From: Geodermatophilus sp. DSM 44513
Lineage (GTDB): Bacteria; Actinomycetota; Actinomycetes; Mycobacteriales; Geodermatophilaceae
DNA: 64,000 nucleotides
Assembly: GCF_032460525.1 (NCBI RefSeq)
Contig: NZ_CP135963.1
Coordinates: forward strand, 558,001-622,000
Reading direction: 5' to 3'
The translations under genes were made by a program, and so were the position numbers. Below the pieces are notes generated by a model, which worked only from the letters and a program-made list of their open reading frames with translations, made no database searches and was not told where the DNA came from. Position 1 is the first letter of the stretch. Each line of letters begins with the position of its first letter. Of this stretch, positions 1 to 8,883 are shown piece after piece.

Positions 1-283
1 GGACCCGCAGGCCGTCCACCCGGCGCCCGGCGAGTGCGGCCACGTCCCGGCTCCCGGCGTCGGTGCCCGGCGGGTTGACCCGCACCCAGACCTGCCGCGG
101 GTCGTCGGCCGGCCGGTCGTCGAGCACGGCGACCGCGTGGGCCCGGGCGGCGTCCTTCTGCGCCGCGGGGACGGCGTCCTCGAGGTCGATGACCACGGCG
201 TCGGCGCCGGCGGCCAGCGCCTTCGCGACGCGCTCGCCCCGGTGGCCGGGGACGTAGAGCCAGGACCGCGGGACCGTGCTCAC
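1..283 (-). CDS. HpcH/HpaI aldolase / CitE-like CoA-ester lyase (3' part outside window)
   Basis: Only the first 94 codons are present; the gene runs off the left edge. The N-terminus reads SWLYVPGHRGERVAKALAAG and then VVIDLEDAVP, which is the substrate and metal-binding start of the CitE/HpcH/HpaI TIM-barrel family (citrate lyase beta, malyl-CoA and citramalyl-CoA lyases). Members cleave a 3-hydroxyacyl-CoA into acetyl- or propionyl-CoA plus a 2-oxo acid. The GTG start at 283 is preceded by GAGGAGG at ideal spacing. It is the last visible gene of the iclR-caiB-lyase run. The CoA-transferase upstream suggests the pair activates an acid to its CoA ester and then splits it. The substrate is not known. 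Confidence 0.85.
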   Translation of the reverse strand, partial: MSTVPRSWLYVPGHRGERVAKALAAGADAVVIDLEDAVPAAQKDAARAHAVAVLDDRPADDPRQVWVRVNPPGTDAGSRDVAALAGRRVDGLRV

Positions 284-506
284 GCGTCCTCCTCGCTGGC
301 GCTCGTCGGTCGCGTTCGCGGCGCTGCCGTGCTCGTGCGTGAGCTCGCGAGCTCGCTCACGTGTCCTCCTCGCTGGCGCTCGTCGGTCGCGTTCGCGGCG
401 CTGCCGTGCTCGTGCGTGAGCTCGCGAGCTCGCTCACGTGTCCTCCCCGCTGGCGCTCGTCGGTCGCGTTCGCGGCGCTGCCGTGCTCGTGCGCGAGCTC
501 GCTCAC
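280..506 (-). other. Chain of translationally coupled micro-ORFs inside the tandem repeat
   Basis: GTG at 506 overlaps the TGA of the CoA-transferase gene. It opens a 49-codon frame that stops at 357-359; the GTG at 437 joins this same frame for its last 26 codons. GTG at 360 overlaps that stop and opens a second 26-codon frame that stops at 280-282, overlapping the GTG (283) of the lyase. All steps are GTGA overlaps with a ribosome binding site upstream. The peptides (starting VSELA) are not recognised. They may have no function of their own and may simply pass ribosomes from the CoA-transferase to the lyase gene. Whether they are translated is not shown. Confidence 0.6.
284..506. repeat. 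Tandem repeat, units of 77, 77 and 69 bp, between the CoA-transferase and lyase genes
   Basis: Three head-to-tail copies occupy 284-360, 361-437 and 438-506. The first two differ at about one position; the third lacks an 8-bp piece of the 14-bp palindrome GAGCTCGCGAGCTC. Read on the minus strand, every copy begins GTGAGC and ends with a strong ribosome binding site (GAGGAGGAC or GGGAGGAC) just before the next GTGAGC. The array therefore replaces a normal intergenic junction with three copies of a start cassette. Confidence 0.95.
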
Positions 507-1687
507 ACGGCCCCCTGGCGGCGCAGCTCGGCGACCGCGTCGGCGTCCAGCCCCAGCTCGCCGAGGACCTCCTCGGTGTGCTGGCCGAGGACCGGGCCCG
601 CGGTCCGGATCGTCCCGGGGGTGTCGGACAGCCGGAAGAGCACGTTCTGCATGAGCACCGAGCCCAGTTCGGGGTCCGGGACGCGGACCAGGCTGCCCAG
701 GGCGGCGAACTGCGGGTCGGCCAGCACGTCGCGGACGTCGTAGACGGGGGCCACCGCGGCCTGGGCGTCCTCGAACGCGCGCACCACCTCGTCCCGGTCC
801 CGGTCGGCGATCCACCGGCCGACGGCCTCGTCGAGCTCGTCGGCGTGCTCGGCGCGCTCGGCGCCGGAGGCGAACCACGGCTCGTCGACGAAGTCCGGGC
901 GGCCGACCAGGCGCACCACCCGCTCGGCGATGCTCTGGGCGCTGGTGGAGACGGCGACCCAGCGACCGTCCCTCGTCCGGTAGGTGTTGCGGGGGGCGTT
1001 GTTGGCCGAGCGGTTGCCCGTCCGGGGCTGGACCTCACCCAGGGCGTCGTACACCGTCGGCTGGGGGCCCAGCAGGGTCAGGATCGGCTCGATGATGGCC
1101 AGGTCGACGACCTGTCCCCGGCCGCTGGCGTCGCGGGCACGCAGGGCGGTCATCGTCGCGAACGCCGCAGCGAGTGCCGAGATGCCGTCGGCCAGGCCGA
1201 AGGGCGGCAGCGTGGGCGGGCCGTCGGGTTCCCCGGTGATCGCGGCGAAGCCGCTCATGGCCTCGGCCAGCGTGCCGAACCCCGGCCGCCCGGCGTACGG
1301 GCCGAACTGGCCGAAGCCGGTCACCCGGACCAGCACGAGTCCCGGGTTGATCCGGGACAGCTCGTCGTAGCCCAGGCCCCAGCGCTCCAGCGTGCCGGGG
1401 CGGAAGTTCTCGATGACGACGTCGGCCGTCGCCACCAGCCGCCGGAAGACGTCCTGGCCCGCGGGGGAGCCGAGGTAGAGGGTGATGCCGCGCTTGTTGC
1501 GGCCGACGACCTTGCCCCACAGCCCGACGCCGTCCTTGCTCGCGCCGTGGTGGCGGACCGGGTCCCCCCTCGGGTGCTCGACCTTGACCACGTCGGCACC
1601 GAAGTCGCCGAGCATCGTGGCGGCGAGCGGGCCGGCGAACAGGGTGGAGACGTCCAGGACGCGGAGACCGGCGAGGGCTGCGCTCAT
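503..1687 (-). CDS. CaiB/BaiF family (class III) CoA-transferase
   Basis: The 394-residue product has the usual length of a class III CoA-transferase. It begins LAGLRVLDVSTLFAGPLAA, has the ADVVKVEHPRGDP strand early on, VVIENFRPGTL near residue 91-100 and RPGFGTLAEAMSG near 134-146. Asp167, in FGLADG, is at the place of the family's catalytic aspartate. Such enzymes move CoA from a donor thioester (often succinyl-CoA) to a carboxylic acid. The ATG start at 1687 overlaps the iclR stop (ATGA), and the stop overlaps the repeat cassette leading to the lyase gene, so the three are one operon. The acid it activates is unknown; citramalate-like or hydroxy-dicarboxylic acids would fit the lyase. Confidence 0.9.
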   Translation of the reverse strand: MSAALAGLRVLDVSTLFAGPLAATMLGDFGADVVKVEHPRGDPVRHHGASKDGVGLWGKVVGRNKRGITLYLGSPAGQDVFRRLVATADVVIENFRPGTLERWGLGYDELSRINPGLVLVRVTGFGQFGPYAGRPGFGTLAEAMSGFAAITGEPDGPPTLPPFGLADGISALAAAFATMTALRARDASGRGQVVDLAIIEPILTLLGPQPTVYDALGEVQPRTGNRSANNAPRNTYRTRDGRWVAVSTSAQSIAERVVRLVGRPDFVDEPWFASGAERAEHADELDEAVGRWIADRDRDEVVRAFEDAQAAVAPVYDVRDVLADPQFAALGSLVRVPDPELGSVLMQNVLFRLSDTPGTIRTAGPVLGQHTEEVLGELGLDADAVAELRRQGAV

Positions 1688-2481
1688 GCGATGGCCCGTC
1701 CTTCCATGGGGGGCAGTCCGCCACGCCAGCCCAGGTCCCGGGAGATGCGGTCGGCGGCGGAGGTGAGGAGGGGGACGAACCGGTCGCAGGACGTGGCGTC
1801 GACGCGGGCAGCGGGGCCACACACCGAGATGGAGCCCACGACCGTCCCGTCGACGCCGAAGACGGGCGCGGCCACCGATCCGGCGCCCTCCTGCCGCTCG
1901 CCGTCGGACCAGGCGTACCCGCAGGCCCGCACCTCGCGGATCCGCCGGCGCAGCTCGGCGGTGTCCACGACGGTGCGCTCGGTCATCCGGTCCAGCGGAC
2001 CGGTCAGCACGGCCTCGACCTCGTCGGCCGGCAGGAAGGCGAGGATGCAGGTGCTCGAGCTGCCGGCGTGCAGCGGGAAGCGGCGGCCGAGCTCCACGGT
2101 CATCTTGATCTCCTCGGTGCTCTCGACCTGGTCGAGGTACACCCGGCCGCCCGGCACGCACGCGGAGATGGTCGTGGTCTCGCCCGTGCGCTCCTGCAGC
2201 TCGCGCAGGACCGGCAGGGCGGTGAGGCGCAGGTCCAGCCCGCGCAGGGCGCGGGCGCCGAGCGCGGCCGCCGACGGCCCGAGGCGGTACCCCCGCGGAC
2301 CGGGGTCCGGTTCGAGCAGGCCGCGCTGCACCAGGGTCTGCAGGATCCGGTGCACGACGGCCTTGGACAGCCCGAGGTCCCGGGCCAGCGCCGAGACGCC
2401 CAGCGAGTCGGGCCCGTCCAGGAAGGCCAGCAGGACGTCGGCCACGCGACCGGCGCCCTCGGTGCCCGCGGTGTCGGCCAC
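1684..2481 (-). CDS. IclR family transcriptional regulator
   Basis: The 265-residue protein has an N-terminal winged helix-turn-helix (VADVLLAFLDGPDSLGVSAL, then ARDLGLSKAVVHRILQTLVQ) and a C-terminal IclR effector domain. The effector domain has VYLDQVESTEEI, LHAGSSSTCILAFLP and GYAWSDGERQEGAGSVAAPV in the expected order. GTG at 2481 is chosen because GGGAGGAGGGAC stands directly upstream and the length is then typical; in-frame codons further up would run through the operator region. It is divergent from the ABC transporter/enzyme operon and first in the CoA-transferase/lyase operon, the usual arrangement for a substrate-responsive regulator that controls both sides and itself. The effector is unknown. 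Confidence 0.92.
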   Translation of the reverse strand: MADTAGTEGAGRVADVLLAFLDGPDSLGVSALARDLGLSKAVVHRILQTLVQRGLLEPDPGPRGYRLGPSAAALGARALRGLDLRLTALPVLRELQERTGETTTISACVPGGRVYLDQVESTEEIKMTVELGRRFPLHAGSSSTCILAFLPADEVEAVLTGPLDRMTERTVVDTAELRRRIREVRACGYAWSDGERQEGAGSVAAPVFGVDGTVVGSISVCGPAARVDATSCDRFVPLLTSAADRISRDLGWRGGLPPMEGRAIA

Positions 2482-2549
2482 GTCCCTCCTCCCGCGAGTC
2501 GTCGGCCCCGGGTGCGAGCCGCACCCGGGGTCACGGCACCGTCCGGCGA

Positions 2550-2584
2550 TGGTGATCACCAGGAGCGTTCCGCTCGACGGAACG
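2550..2584. promoter_or_regulatory. Candidate IclR operator 1 with adjacent 12-bp palindrome
   Basis: CGTTCCGCTCGACGGAACG at 2566-2584 is a 19-bp inverted repeat with 7-bp arms, of the TTCC-N-GGAA type typical of IclR-family sites. It lies 85 bp upstream of the iclR start. A second perfect palindrome, TGGTGATCACCA, sits at 2550-2561. Role inferred from symmetry, location and the matching copy at 2709-2727. Confidence 0.6.
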
Positions 2585-2708
2585 TACAGCACCGGGTCCA
2601 TTGCACCACGTCGCGGGCCGTCAGTCAGCCGAAACCGGATCGCAACATCGGAGATTGTGATGTCTGTTGCACCGGAGCGGCACCGATGACACAGTTGATC
2701 GCCACAGC

Positions 2709-2727
2709 CGTTCCGTGTGGAGGAACG
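2709..2727. promoter_or_regulatory. Candidate IclR operator 2
   Basis: CGTTCCGTGTGGAGGAACG repeats the outer CGTTCC/GGAACG arms of the copy at 2566-2584 with the same total length. The two centres are 143 bp apart. This copy ends 28 bp before the ATG of the binding-protein gene, where a bound repressor would block transcription or elongation. Confidence 0.6.
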
Positions 2728-2755
2728 CCCGCGCCGTCGAGTCGGGAGAACGATC

Positions 2756-4006
2756 ATGAGGAAGCCCTGGATCATGGCGGTGGCGCTGCCACTGGCGCTC
2801 ACGGCGTGCGGCGGATCGGCCCCGCCCGGCACGGAGGGCACCGGCCAGGGTGGTGGCGGCGGCGGCGCGGGCGAGACGATCACGATCGGTTCCCTGCACC
2901 CGCTCAGTGGAGCGGCCGCGGCCGACGGCCAGCAGATGGACAACGGTGCCCAGTTGGCCGTCGACGCCATCAACGAGGCCGGGGGCATCGAGTCCCTCGG
3001 CGGTGCCCAGCTCGAGCTCGCCAGCGCCGACACCCAGGGCGCCCCGGAGGTCGGGCAGAGCGAGGCCCAGCGACTCATCCAGGAGGGCGCCGTCGCGCTG
3101 GTCGGCACCTACCAGAGCGCGGTCAGCCAGAACGTCGCCGCGGTGGCCGAGCGCAACTCGGTGCCGTTCGTCATCGACGTGTCCAGCGCCGACCAGATCC
3201 TCCAGCAGGGCTACCGGTTCACCTTCCGCCTGCAGCCCAGCGCCGCGGTGCTCGGCCAGCGCGGCGCCCAGTACCTCGCCGAGGTCTCCGAGAACGCCGG
3301 ACAGCCGGCGCAGCGGGTGGCGGTCCTGCACGAGCAGGGGCCGTTCGGCACGGCGATCACCGCCAGCTTCACCGAGGAGGCCCAGAGCGCCGGCATGGAG
3401 GTCGGGCCGGTCATCAGCTACGACCCGGCCAGCGTCTCGGACTTCACCACGCAGATCACCACCATCCGGGAGGCCGGCGCCGACGTCCTCATGGTCGCCG
3501 GCTACTACCGGGACGGCGTGCTCGTGGCCAACGCGGTCGACACCGTCCAGCCGGGGCTGGACGCGGTGTGGGGCGTCGCCAACGGCGCGTTCGACACCCC
3601 GCAGTTCCCCGGGGAGGTGGGCGAGGCAGGCGAGGGCTTCTTCGACGCTAACTACCGGCTGGACACGACCAACCCCGAGACCCAGGCGCTCGCCGAGCTC
3701 TACCAGCAGACCTACGGCGACGAGATCCGCACGGCGGCGGTGCTGTCCTACGACGCGGTCCGGGTCATCGCCGACGCGCTGGAGCGGGCCGGCGACGCGA
3801 GCCCGCAGGCGGTGCGCGACGCCATCGCCGAGACCGAGCTCGAGTCCCTCATCGCCCAGGAGGGGCCGATCAGCTTCGACGAGAACGGCGAGAACGCGAA
3901 CGCGGCCCCGATCCTCATGCAGGTGCTCGAGGGCGCCGTGCGGCAGGTCTACCCGGAGGAGTACGCCGAGACCGAGCCCGTCTACCCGGCCACGCCGGGC
4001 CTGTGA
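2756..4006 (+). CDS. ABC transporter substrate-binding lipoprotein, branched-chain amino acid (LivJ/K) type
   Basis: The 416-residue protein starts MRKPWIMAVALPLALTACGG, a short lipoprotein signal peptide with lipobox LTAC and lipidated Cys18, followed by a glycine-rich linker. ITIGSLHPLSGAAAADGQQM, then GAQLAVDAINEAGG, is the opening of type 1 periplasmic-binding proteins of the Leu/Ile/Val class. VALVGTYQSAVSQNVAAVAE and the ADVLMVAGYYRDG segment also fit. It should capture the substrate outside the membrane and pass it to the permeases encoded next. ATG 2756 is chosen for the signal peptide and a GGGAGA site; in-frame codons further up would lie over operator 2. The stop overlaps the next gene (GTGA). 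This family also binds amides, urea and aromatic acids, so the ligand cannot be read from the name. Confidence 0.92.
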   Translation: MRKPWIMAVALPLALTACGGSAPPGTEGTGQGGGGGGAGETITIGSLHPLSGAAAADGQQMDNGAQLAVDAINEAGGIESLGGAQLELASADTQGAPEVGQSEAQRLIQEGAVALVGTYQSAVSQNVAAVAERNSVPFVIDVSSADQILQQGYRFTFRLQPSAAVLGQRGAQYLAEVSENAGQPAQRVAVLHEQGPFGTAITASFTEEAQSAGMEVGPVISYDPASVSDFTTQITTIREAGADVLMVAGYYRDGVLVANAVDTVQPGLDAVWGVANGAFDTPQFPGEVGEAGEGFFDANYRLDTTNPETQALAELYQQTYGDEIRTAAVLSYDAVRVIADALERAGDASPQAVRDAIAETELESLIAQEGPISFDENGENANAAPILMQVLEGAVRQVYPEEYAETEPVYPATPGL

Positions 4007-5058
4007 CGGGCGGGACGACGGCGTCCGGCGCCCCGGCCACGAGCAGGGGCGCCGGTTCCGCCGGGGAGCCGGCCGACGACACACCGGTCGCCGCCGGCCC
4101 GCCACGTCGCTCCCGGGCCGCCGCCTGGCGCCGGGTCGCGATCGTCCTCGCGGTCGCGGTACTCGCGCTCGGCCTCGCCTACTGGCGCGCCGGCAACGAG
4201 GTGGTCGTCACCCAGGCGGTGCTCACCGGCCTCATGATCGGCGGGGTGTACGGCCTGGTCGCCATGGGCCTGACGCTGATCTTCGGCGTGCTGGACATCG
4301 TCAACTTCGCCCACGGCGCGTTCCTGGCCATCGCCCTCTACACCACCGTGGAGATGGTCGGCCGCTTCGACGTCCACCCCTACCTGGCGCTGCTGGTCAG
4401 CGTGCCGCTGATGTTCCTGCTGGGTGCCGCGGTCCAGCGCTTCGTCCTGGCCGGGGCCATCGGCCGGCCGCTGGAGAACCAGCTGCTGATCACGCTGGGC
4501 ATCGCGCTGCTCATCGACAACGGGCTGCTGCTGTTCTTCGGGCCCAACCCCCGGTCGGTGCGGCTGCCCGGTGACAGCGGCGTCCAGGTCCTCGGGGCCG
4601 TCGTCACGGTGTCCCGGCTGCTGGCCTTCGCCGTCGCCCTCGTGCTGGCCGCGCTGCTGTACCTGCTGCTGCAGCGCACCCGGCTGGGCACGGCGATCCG
4701 GGCGGTGGCGGCCAACGACACGGGCGCCCAGATGGTCGGCATCGACACCCGGCGGATCTACACGGTCACGTTCGCGCTCGGCACCGCGTGCGCCGGGGCG
4801 GCCGGCGTGCTGGTCGCACCCCTGGTGACCATCGAACCGACGACCGGCGAGCTGTTCAACATCATCGCGTTCGTCGTCGTCGTCCTCGGGGGGATGGGCA
4901 ACGTGGTCGGCGCACTGGTCGGCGGGCTGCTCATCGGGCTGACCGAGCAGCTCGGTGCGCTCTACCTGCCGGGGCAGAGCCCGCTGCTGTCGGTCTTCAT
5001 CGTCTTCGTGCTGGTGCTGTTCCTGCGCCCGCAGGGGCTGTTCGGGAGGAGCGCGTGA
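4003..5058 (+). CDS. Branched-chain amino acid-type ABC transporter permease, LivH family
   Basis: The 351-residue membrane protein has a polar proline/alanine-rich N-terminal tail of about 45 residues, then about eight hydrophobic segments. The family signature GGVYGLVAMGLTLIFGVLDI followed by VNFAHGAFLAI is present, as are RAVAANDTGAQMVGID (EAA-like loop contacting the ATPases) and VVVLGGMGNVVGALVGG. It would pair with the LivM-type protein encoded next to form the channel. GTG start overlaps the previous stop, and the following gene overlaps by four bases, so expression is coupled. Confidence 0.92.
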   Translation: MTGGTTASGAPATSRGAGSAGEPADDTPVAAGPPRRSRAAAWRRVAIVLAVAVLALGLAYWRAGNEVVVTQAVLTGLMIGGVYGLVAMGLTLIFGVLDIVNFAHGAFLAIALYTTVEMVGRFDVHPYLALLVSVPLMFLLGAAVQRFVLAGAIGRPLENQLLITLGIALLIDNGLLLFFGPNPRSVRLPGDSGVQVLGAVVTVSRLLAFAVALVLAALLYLLLQRTRLGTAIRAVAANDTGAQMVGIDTRRIYTVTFALGTACAGAAGVLVAPLVTIEPTTGELFNIIAFVVVVLGGMGNVVGALVGGLLIGLTEQLGALYLPGQSPLLSVFIVFVLVLFLRPQGLFGRSA

Positions 5059-6092
5059 GCGCCGCCGTCGACACCGCGCAGGAGCCGCAGGCCGTCCCCG
5101 AGCCGGCCTGGGGCCGGCACCTGGTCGCGGTGGGGGTGCTCGCCGTCGTCCTGGCCTTCCTGCCCCTCGTCCTCCCGCCGGCGCAGCAGTCGGTCGCCGT
5201 GCGGGTGCTCGTCTTCGCGATCCTGGCGCTGGGCTGGAACATCATGAGCGGCTTCGGCGGGATGTTCAGCTTCGGCCACGCCGCGTACTTCGGCCTGGGC
5301 GCCTACGTGAGCGTCTGGTTGCTCGTCGAGCAGGGGATCTCCCCGTGGATCGGCATGCTCGCCGGGATGGCGGTGGCCGCCGCCTTCGCCGTCCTCATCG
5401 GCTTCCTCGCGCTGCGCTACCGGCTGAAGGGCGCGTACTTCGCCCTCTCGACGTTCGCCTTCGCCGAGATGCTGCGGCTCTACGCCACCAACAGCGACCT
5501 GGTGAACCGGGCCGTGGGGTACAACGTGCCGCTGCGCAGCGAGAGCTCGCTGGCCTACATGCAGTTCGAGCCCGGTGCGGCGAGCTACTTCTGGATCGCC
5601 CTGGCGCTCACCGTGCTGGCGCTCGTGACCACGATCGTGTTCCTGCGGTCCCGCACCGGCCGCTTCACCGTCGCCGTCCGGGACGACGAGGACGCCGCCG
5701 CCGCCCTGGGCATCCCGGTGATGCGCACCAAGCTGGTCACCATCGCGCTGTCGGCGGCGATCACCTCGGTCGCCGGCACCTTCTACGTCCAGTACTACTT
5801 CTTCGTCGACCCGGACGTCGCCTTCGGTTCCAGCGTCAGCATCCAGGCCATCCTGCCGGCCGTGATCGGGGGCGTGGCCACCATCTGGGGCCCGGTCGTC
5901 GGGGCGGCGATCCTCGGCCCGCTCAACGACGTCACCGCGACGCTGCTGCGCAACCCGCCGGCGGGCCTGGAGTTCCTGCAGGGCCGGGCCGGGCTGGACG
6001 TCATGGTCTACGCGGTGCTGCTCATCCTCATCGTCCTGGTGCTGCCGCAGGGGGTCTACGGGTCGCTGCGGGAGAGGTTCCAGAGGCGATGA
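5055..6092 (+). CDS. Branched-chain amino acid-type ABC transporter permease, LivM family
   Basis: The 345-residue integral membrane protein has the LivM hallmark LGWNIMSGFGGMFSFGHAAY and then FGLGAY, the LKGAYFALSTFAFAEM segment, and VRDDEDAAAALGIPVMRTKL, the loop that meets the ATPases. Roughly nine to ten membrane segments are visible. It completes the permease pair with the LivH-type protein. GTG start at 5055 overlaps the upstream stop, and its own TGA overlaps the ATG of the first ATPase gene. Confidence 0.92.
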   Translation: MSAAVDTAQEPQAVPEPAWGRHLVAVGVLAVVLAFLPLVLPPAQQSVAVRVLVFAILALGWNIMSGFGGMFSFGHAAYFGLGAYVSVWLLVEQGISPWIGMLAGMAVAAAFAVLIGFLALRYRLKGAYFALSTFAFAEMLRLYATNSDLVNRAVGYNVPLRSESSLAYMQFEPGAASYFWIALALTVLALVTTIVFLRSRTGRFTVAVRDDEDAAAALGIPVMRTKLVTIALSAAITSVAGTFYVQYYFFVDPDVAFGSSVSIQAILPAVIGGVATIWGPVVGAAILGPLNDVTATLLRNPPAGLEFLQGRAGLDVMVYAVLLILIVLVLPQGVYGSLRERFQRR

Positions 6093-6809
6093 CGCTGCTG
6101 CAGGTCGACGACGTGAGCAAGTCCTTCCGCGGCCTGCGCGCCGTGGACGGGGTCTCCTTCGCCGTCGAGGAGGGCTCGATCCTCGGCATCATCGGGCCCA
6201 ACGGCGCGGGCAAGACGACGCTGTTCAACTGCGTCGCCGGTGCCCTGGCGCCGGACACCGGCACGGTGCGTCTCGGCGGCGCGGACATCACCGGGGCCCC
6301 GCCGCACCGGGTGTCGCGGGCCGGCATGGCGCGGACCTTCCAGCTGATGAAGCCCTTCGCCAGCATGAGCGTGCTGGAGAACGTCGCCGTGGCGTCCATG
6401 GCCTCCGGCCAGTCGCGGCGGGCGGCCACCGACCGCGCCGCGGACGTCGTCGAGCGGGTCGGGCTGTCCCGCTGGCGCGACGCCCGCAGCGACGGCCTGC
6501 CGACCGCCGGCCTCAAGCGCCTGGAGCTGGCGCGGGCGCTGGCCTCCCGGCCGCGGGTGCTCCTCCTCGACGAGGTGCTGGCCGGCCTGGTGCCCGCCGA
6601 GCGCACGCCGGTCATGGAGCTGCTGGAGGCGTTGCGCCGGGACGACGGCGTCACCCTCGTCTTCGTCGAGCACATCATGGCCGCGGTCATGCGGCTGTCG
6701 GACTCCGTCCTCGTGCTGGACCAGGGACGGGTGCTGACGGCCGGCTCCCCGCAGGAGGTCACCCGCGACCCCCGGGTGATCGAGGCCTACCTCGGGGAGG
6801 AGCCGACCG

Positions 6810-6823
<14 letters not shown>
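6089..6823 (+). CDS. ABC transporter ATP-binding protein, LivG family, with an altered signature motif
   Basis: The 244-residue ATPase has Walker A GPNGAGKTT near residue 37, a Q-loop in the MARTFQLMKPF segment, Walker B RVLLLDEV and an H-loop in VEHIM. The ABC signature, normally LSYGQQ-RRLE in LivG, reads LPTAGLKRLELARAL, and Walker B is followed by LAGL rather than the usual PxxGL. This subtype recurs in actinobacterial LivG-like proteins as far as I recall, so it is probably functional. It overlaps livM at its start and the next ATPase gene by 14 bp at its end. Confidence 0.9.
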
Positions 6824-7511
<688 letters not shown>

Positions 7512-7521
7512 GGCCGCGGGG

Positions 7522-8883
7522 ATGACCGGCGCGGCGACGAGGGCGACCCCCGGGCGGCAGGACCGGACGCGCGCGGCGACCGCCGCGCTGGGCGCCTGGG
7601 CGGCCACCCTGCGCTGGGACGACGTCCCCGCCGACGCCCAGGAGCGCGCCACCCTGGTCCTGCTGGACTCCCTCGGCGTCACCGTCCTCGGCGCACGCCA
7701 GCCCGAGCAGCGCGCGCTGGTCGAGGCCTGGCGGCCGGCGGACGGCCCGGCACCGCTGGTCGGCGGTGGCCGGTCGACGACGGTGGAGGCGGCCGCCTGG
7801 CTGAACGCCTCCGCGCTGGTGCGCCTGGAGCTCGACGAGGGGCACAAGTACGCCAAGGGCCACCCCGGGGCGCACGCCCTCCACGCCGTCCTCGCGCTCG
7901 CCGCCGACCTCGGGTCCAGCGGAGCGGACACCGCCGCGGCCCTGGTCGCCGCCTACGAGGTGGCCGCCCGGTTCGGCCGGGCGACGAGCCTGGCCCCCGG
8001 GGCCCACCCGCACGGCAGCTGGGGCACCGCGGGCGCCGCGGCCGGGTGCGCCCGGCTGCTCGGGCTCCCCGCCGACGCGGTGGCCGCCGCGGTCGACACC
8101 GGTGCCGGCCTGCCGGTCGCCGGGCACTTCTCCTCGGCGCTGGACGGCAACCCGGTGCGCGACGCCTGGGTGTCGGCGTCCAACGCCTCCGGGCTGGCCG
8201 CCGCGCGCATGGCCGCCGCCGGTCTGGCCCGGAACACCGGGACGGCCGCGTCCTCCCTCGGCGGGCTGCTCGGCACCTTCGACCCCGACCGGCTCGCCGA
8301 CGGTCTCGGCGAGCGCTGGGACGTCCGGCACGGCTACTTCAAGCGCCACGCCTCGTGCTCGTTCACCCACCCCGTGGCCGACGCCGTGCTCGCGCTGCGC
8401 CCCGCCCTGTCCGCTGACGTGGACGAGGTGCTCGTCGAGACGCACTCCCTGGGGGCCGGCCTGGACCGCACCACCTGGGACTCCCGCCTGGGTGCCCTGT
8501 TCAGCACCCCGTTCGTGGTCGCCGCCGCGCTCGTGCACGGGCACGTCGGTCCGACGGCGTCCGTGGCGGCGGCCCGGGACGACGCCCGGGTGCGTGCCCT
8601 CGCGGCCCGGGTGCGGGTGGTGGCCGCGGCCGACCTCGACGCCCGGCTGCCCGACGAGCGGGCCGCGCGGGTCACCCTGCGCAGCGCAGGACGCGAGCAC
8701 GTGCTGGAGGTCCCCAACCCCGTCGGTGACGCCGACCACCACCCCCTCGGCGAGGCGGAGGTGGTCGCGCTGCTGACCGGCTGGCTGGCCGACGACGACA
8801 CCGTCGCCGTGGTCCGGGAGGTCGCCACCGAGCTGCCCGCCGCCCCCGACGTCGGCCCCCTGCTCCGCCGGCTCGCGCGATGA
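7522..8883 (+). CDS. MmgE/PrpD family protein (2-methylcitrate dehydratase / cis-aconitate decarboxylase superfamily)
   Basis: The 453-residue protein has the family layout: a helical N-terminal domain with LLDSLGVTVLGA and ELDEGHKYAKGHPGAHALHA, then HGSWGTAGAAAGCARLLGL and FKRHASCSFTHPVADAVLAL, and a smaller C-terminal lid. Members hydrate, dehydrate, isomerise or decarboxylate tricarboxylic and related acids (2-methylcitrate dehydratase, cis-aconitate decarboxylase, iminodisuccinate epimerase), so the reaction is open. It follows the transporter by 10 bp and overlaps the racemase-family gene by four. In this operon it would act on an unsaturated or hydroxy acid before the CoA steps encoded on the other strand. 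Confidence 0.88.
   Translation: MTGAATRATPGRQDRTRAATAALGAWAATLRWDDVPADAQERATLVLLDSLGVTVLGARQPEQRALVEAWRPADGPAPLVGGGRSTTVEAAAWLNASALVRLELDEGHKYAKGHPGAHALHAVLALAADLGSSGADTAAALVAAYEVAARFGRATSLAPGAHPHGSWGTAGAAAGCARLLGLPADAVAAAVDTGAGLPVAGHFSSALDGNPVRDAWVSASNASGLAAARMAAAGLARNTGTAASSLGGLLGTFDPDRLADGLGERWDVRHGYFKRHASCSFTHPVADAVLALRPALSADVDEVLVETHSLGAGLDRTTWDSRLGALFSTPFVVAAALVHGHVGPTASVAAARDDARVRALAARVRVVAAADLDARLPDERAARVTLRSAGREHVLEVPNPVGDADHHPLGEAEVVALLTGWLADDDTVAVVREVATELPAAPDVGPLLRRLAR

Noticed and set aside
284..506. Insertion sequence or phage attachment remnant at the lyase start
   Set aside because: There is no transposase fragment, terminal inverted repeat or target duplication; the units are short tandem copies of a start cassette.
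137..2689. 850-codon plus-strand ORF opposite iclR and caiB
   Set aside because: Antisense shadow; composition is repetitive and no family is recognisable.
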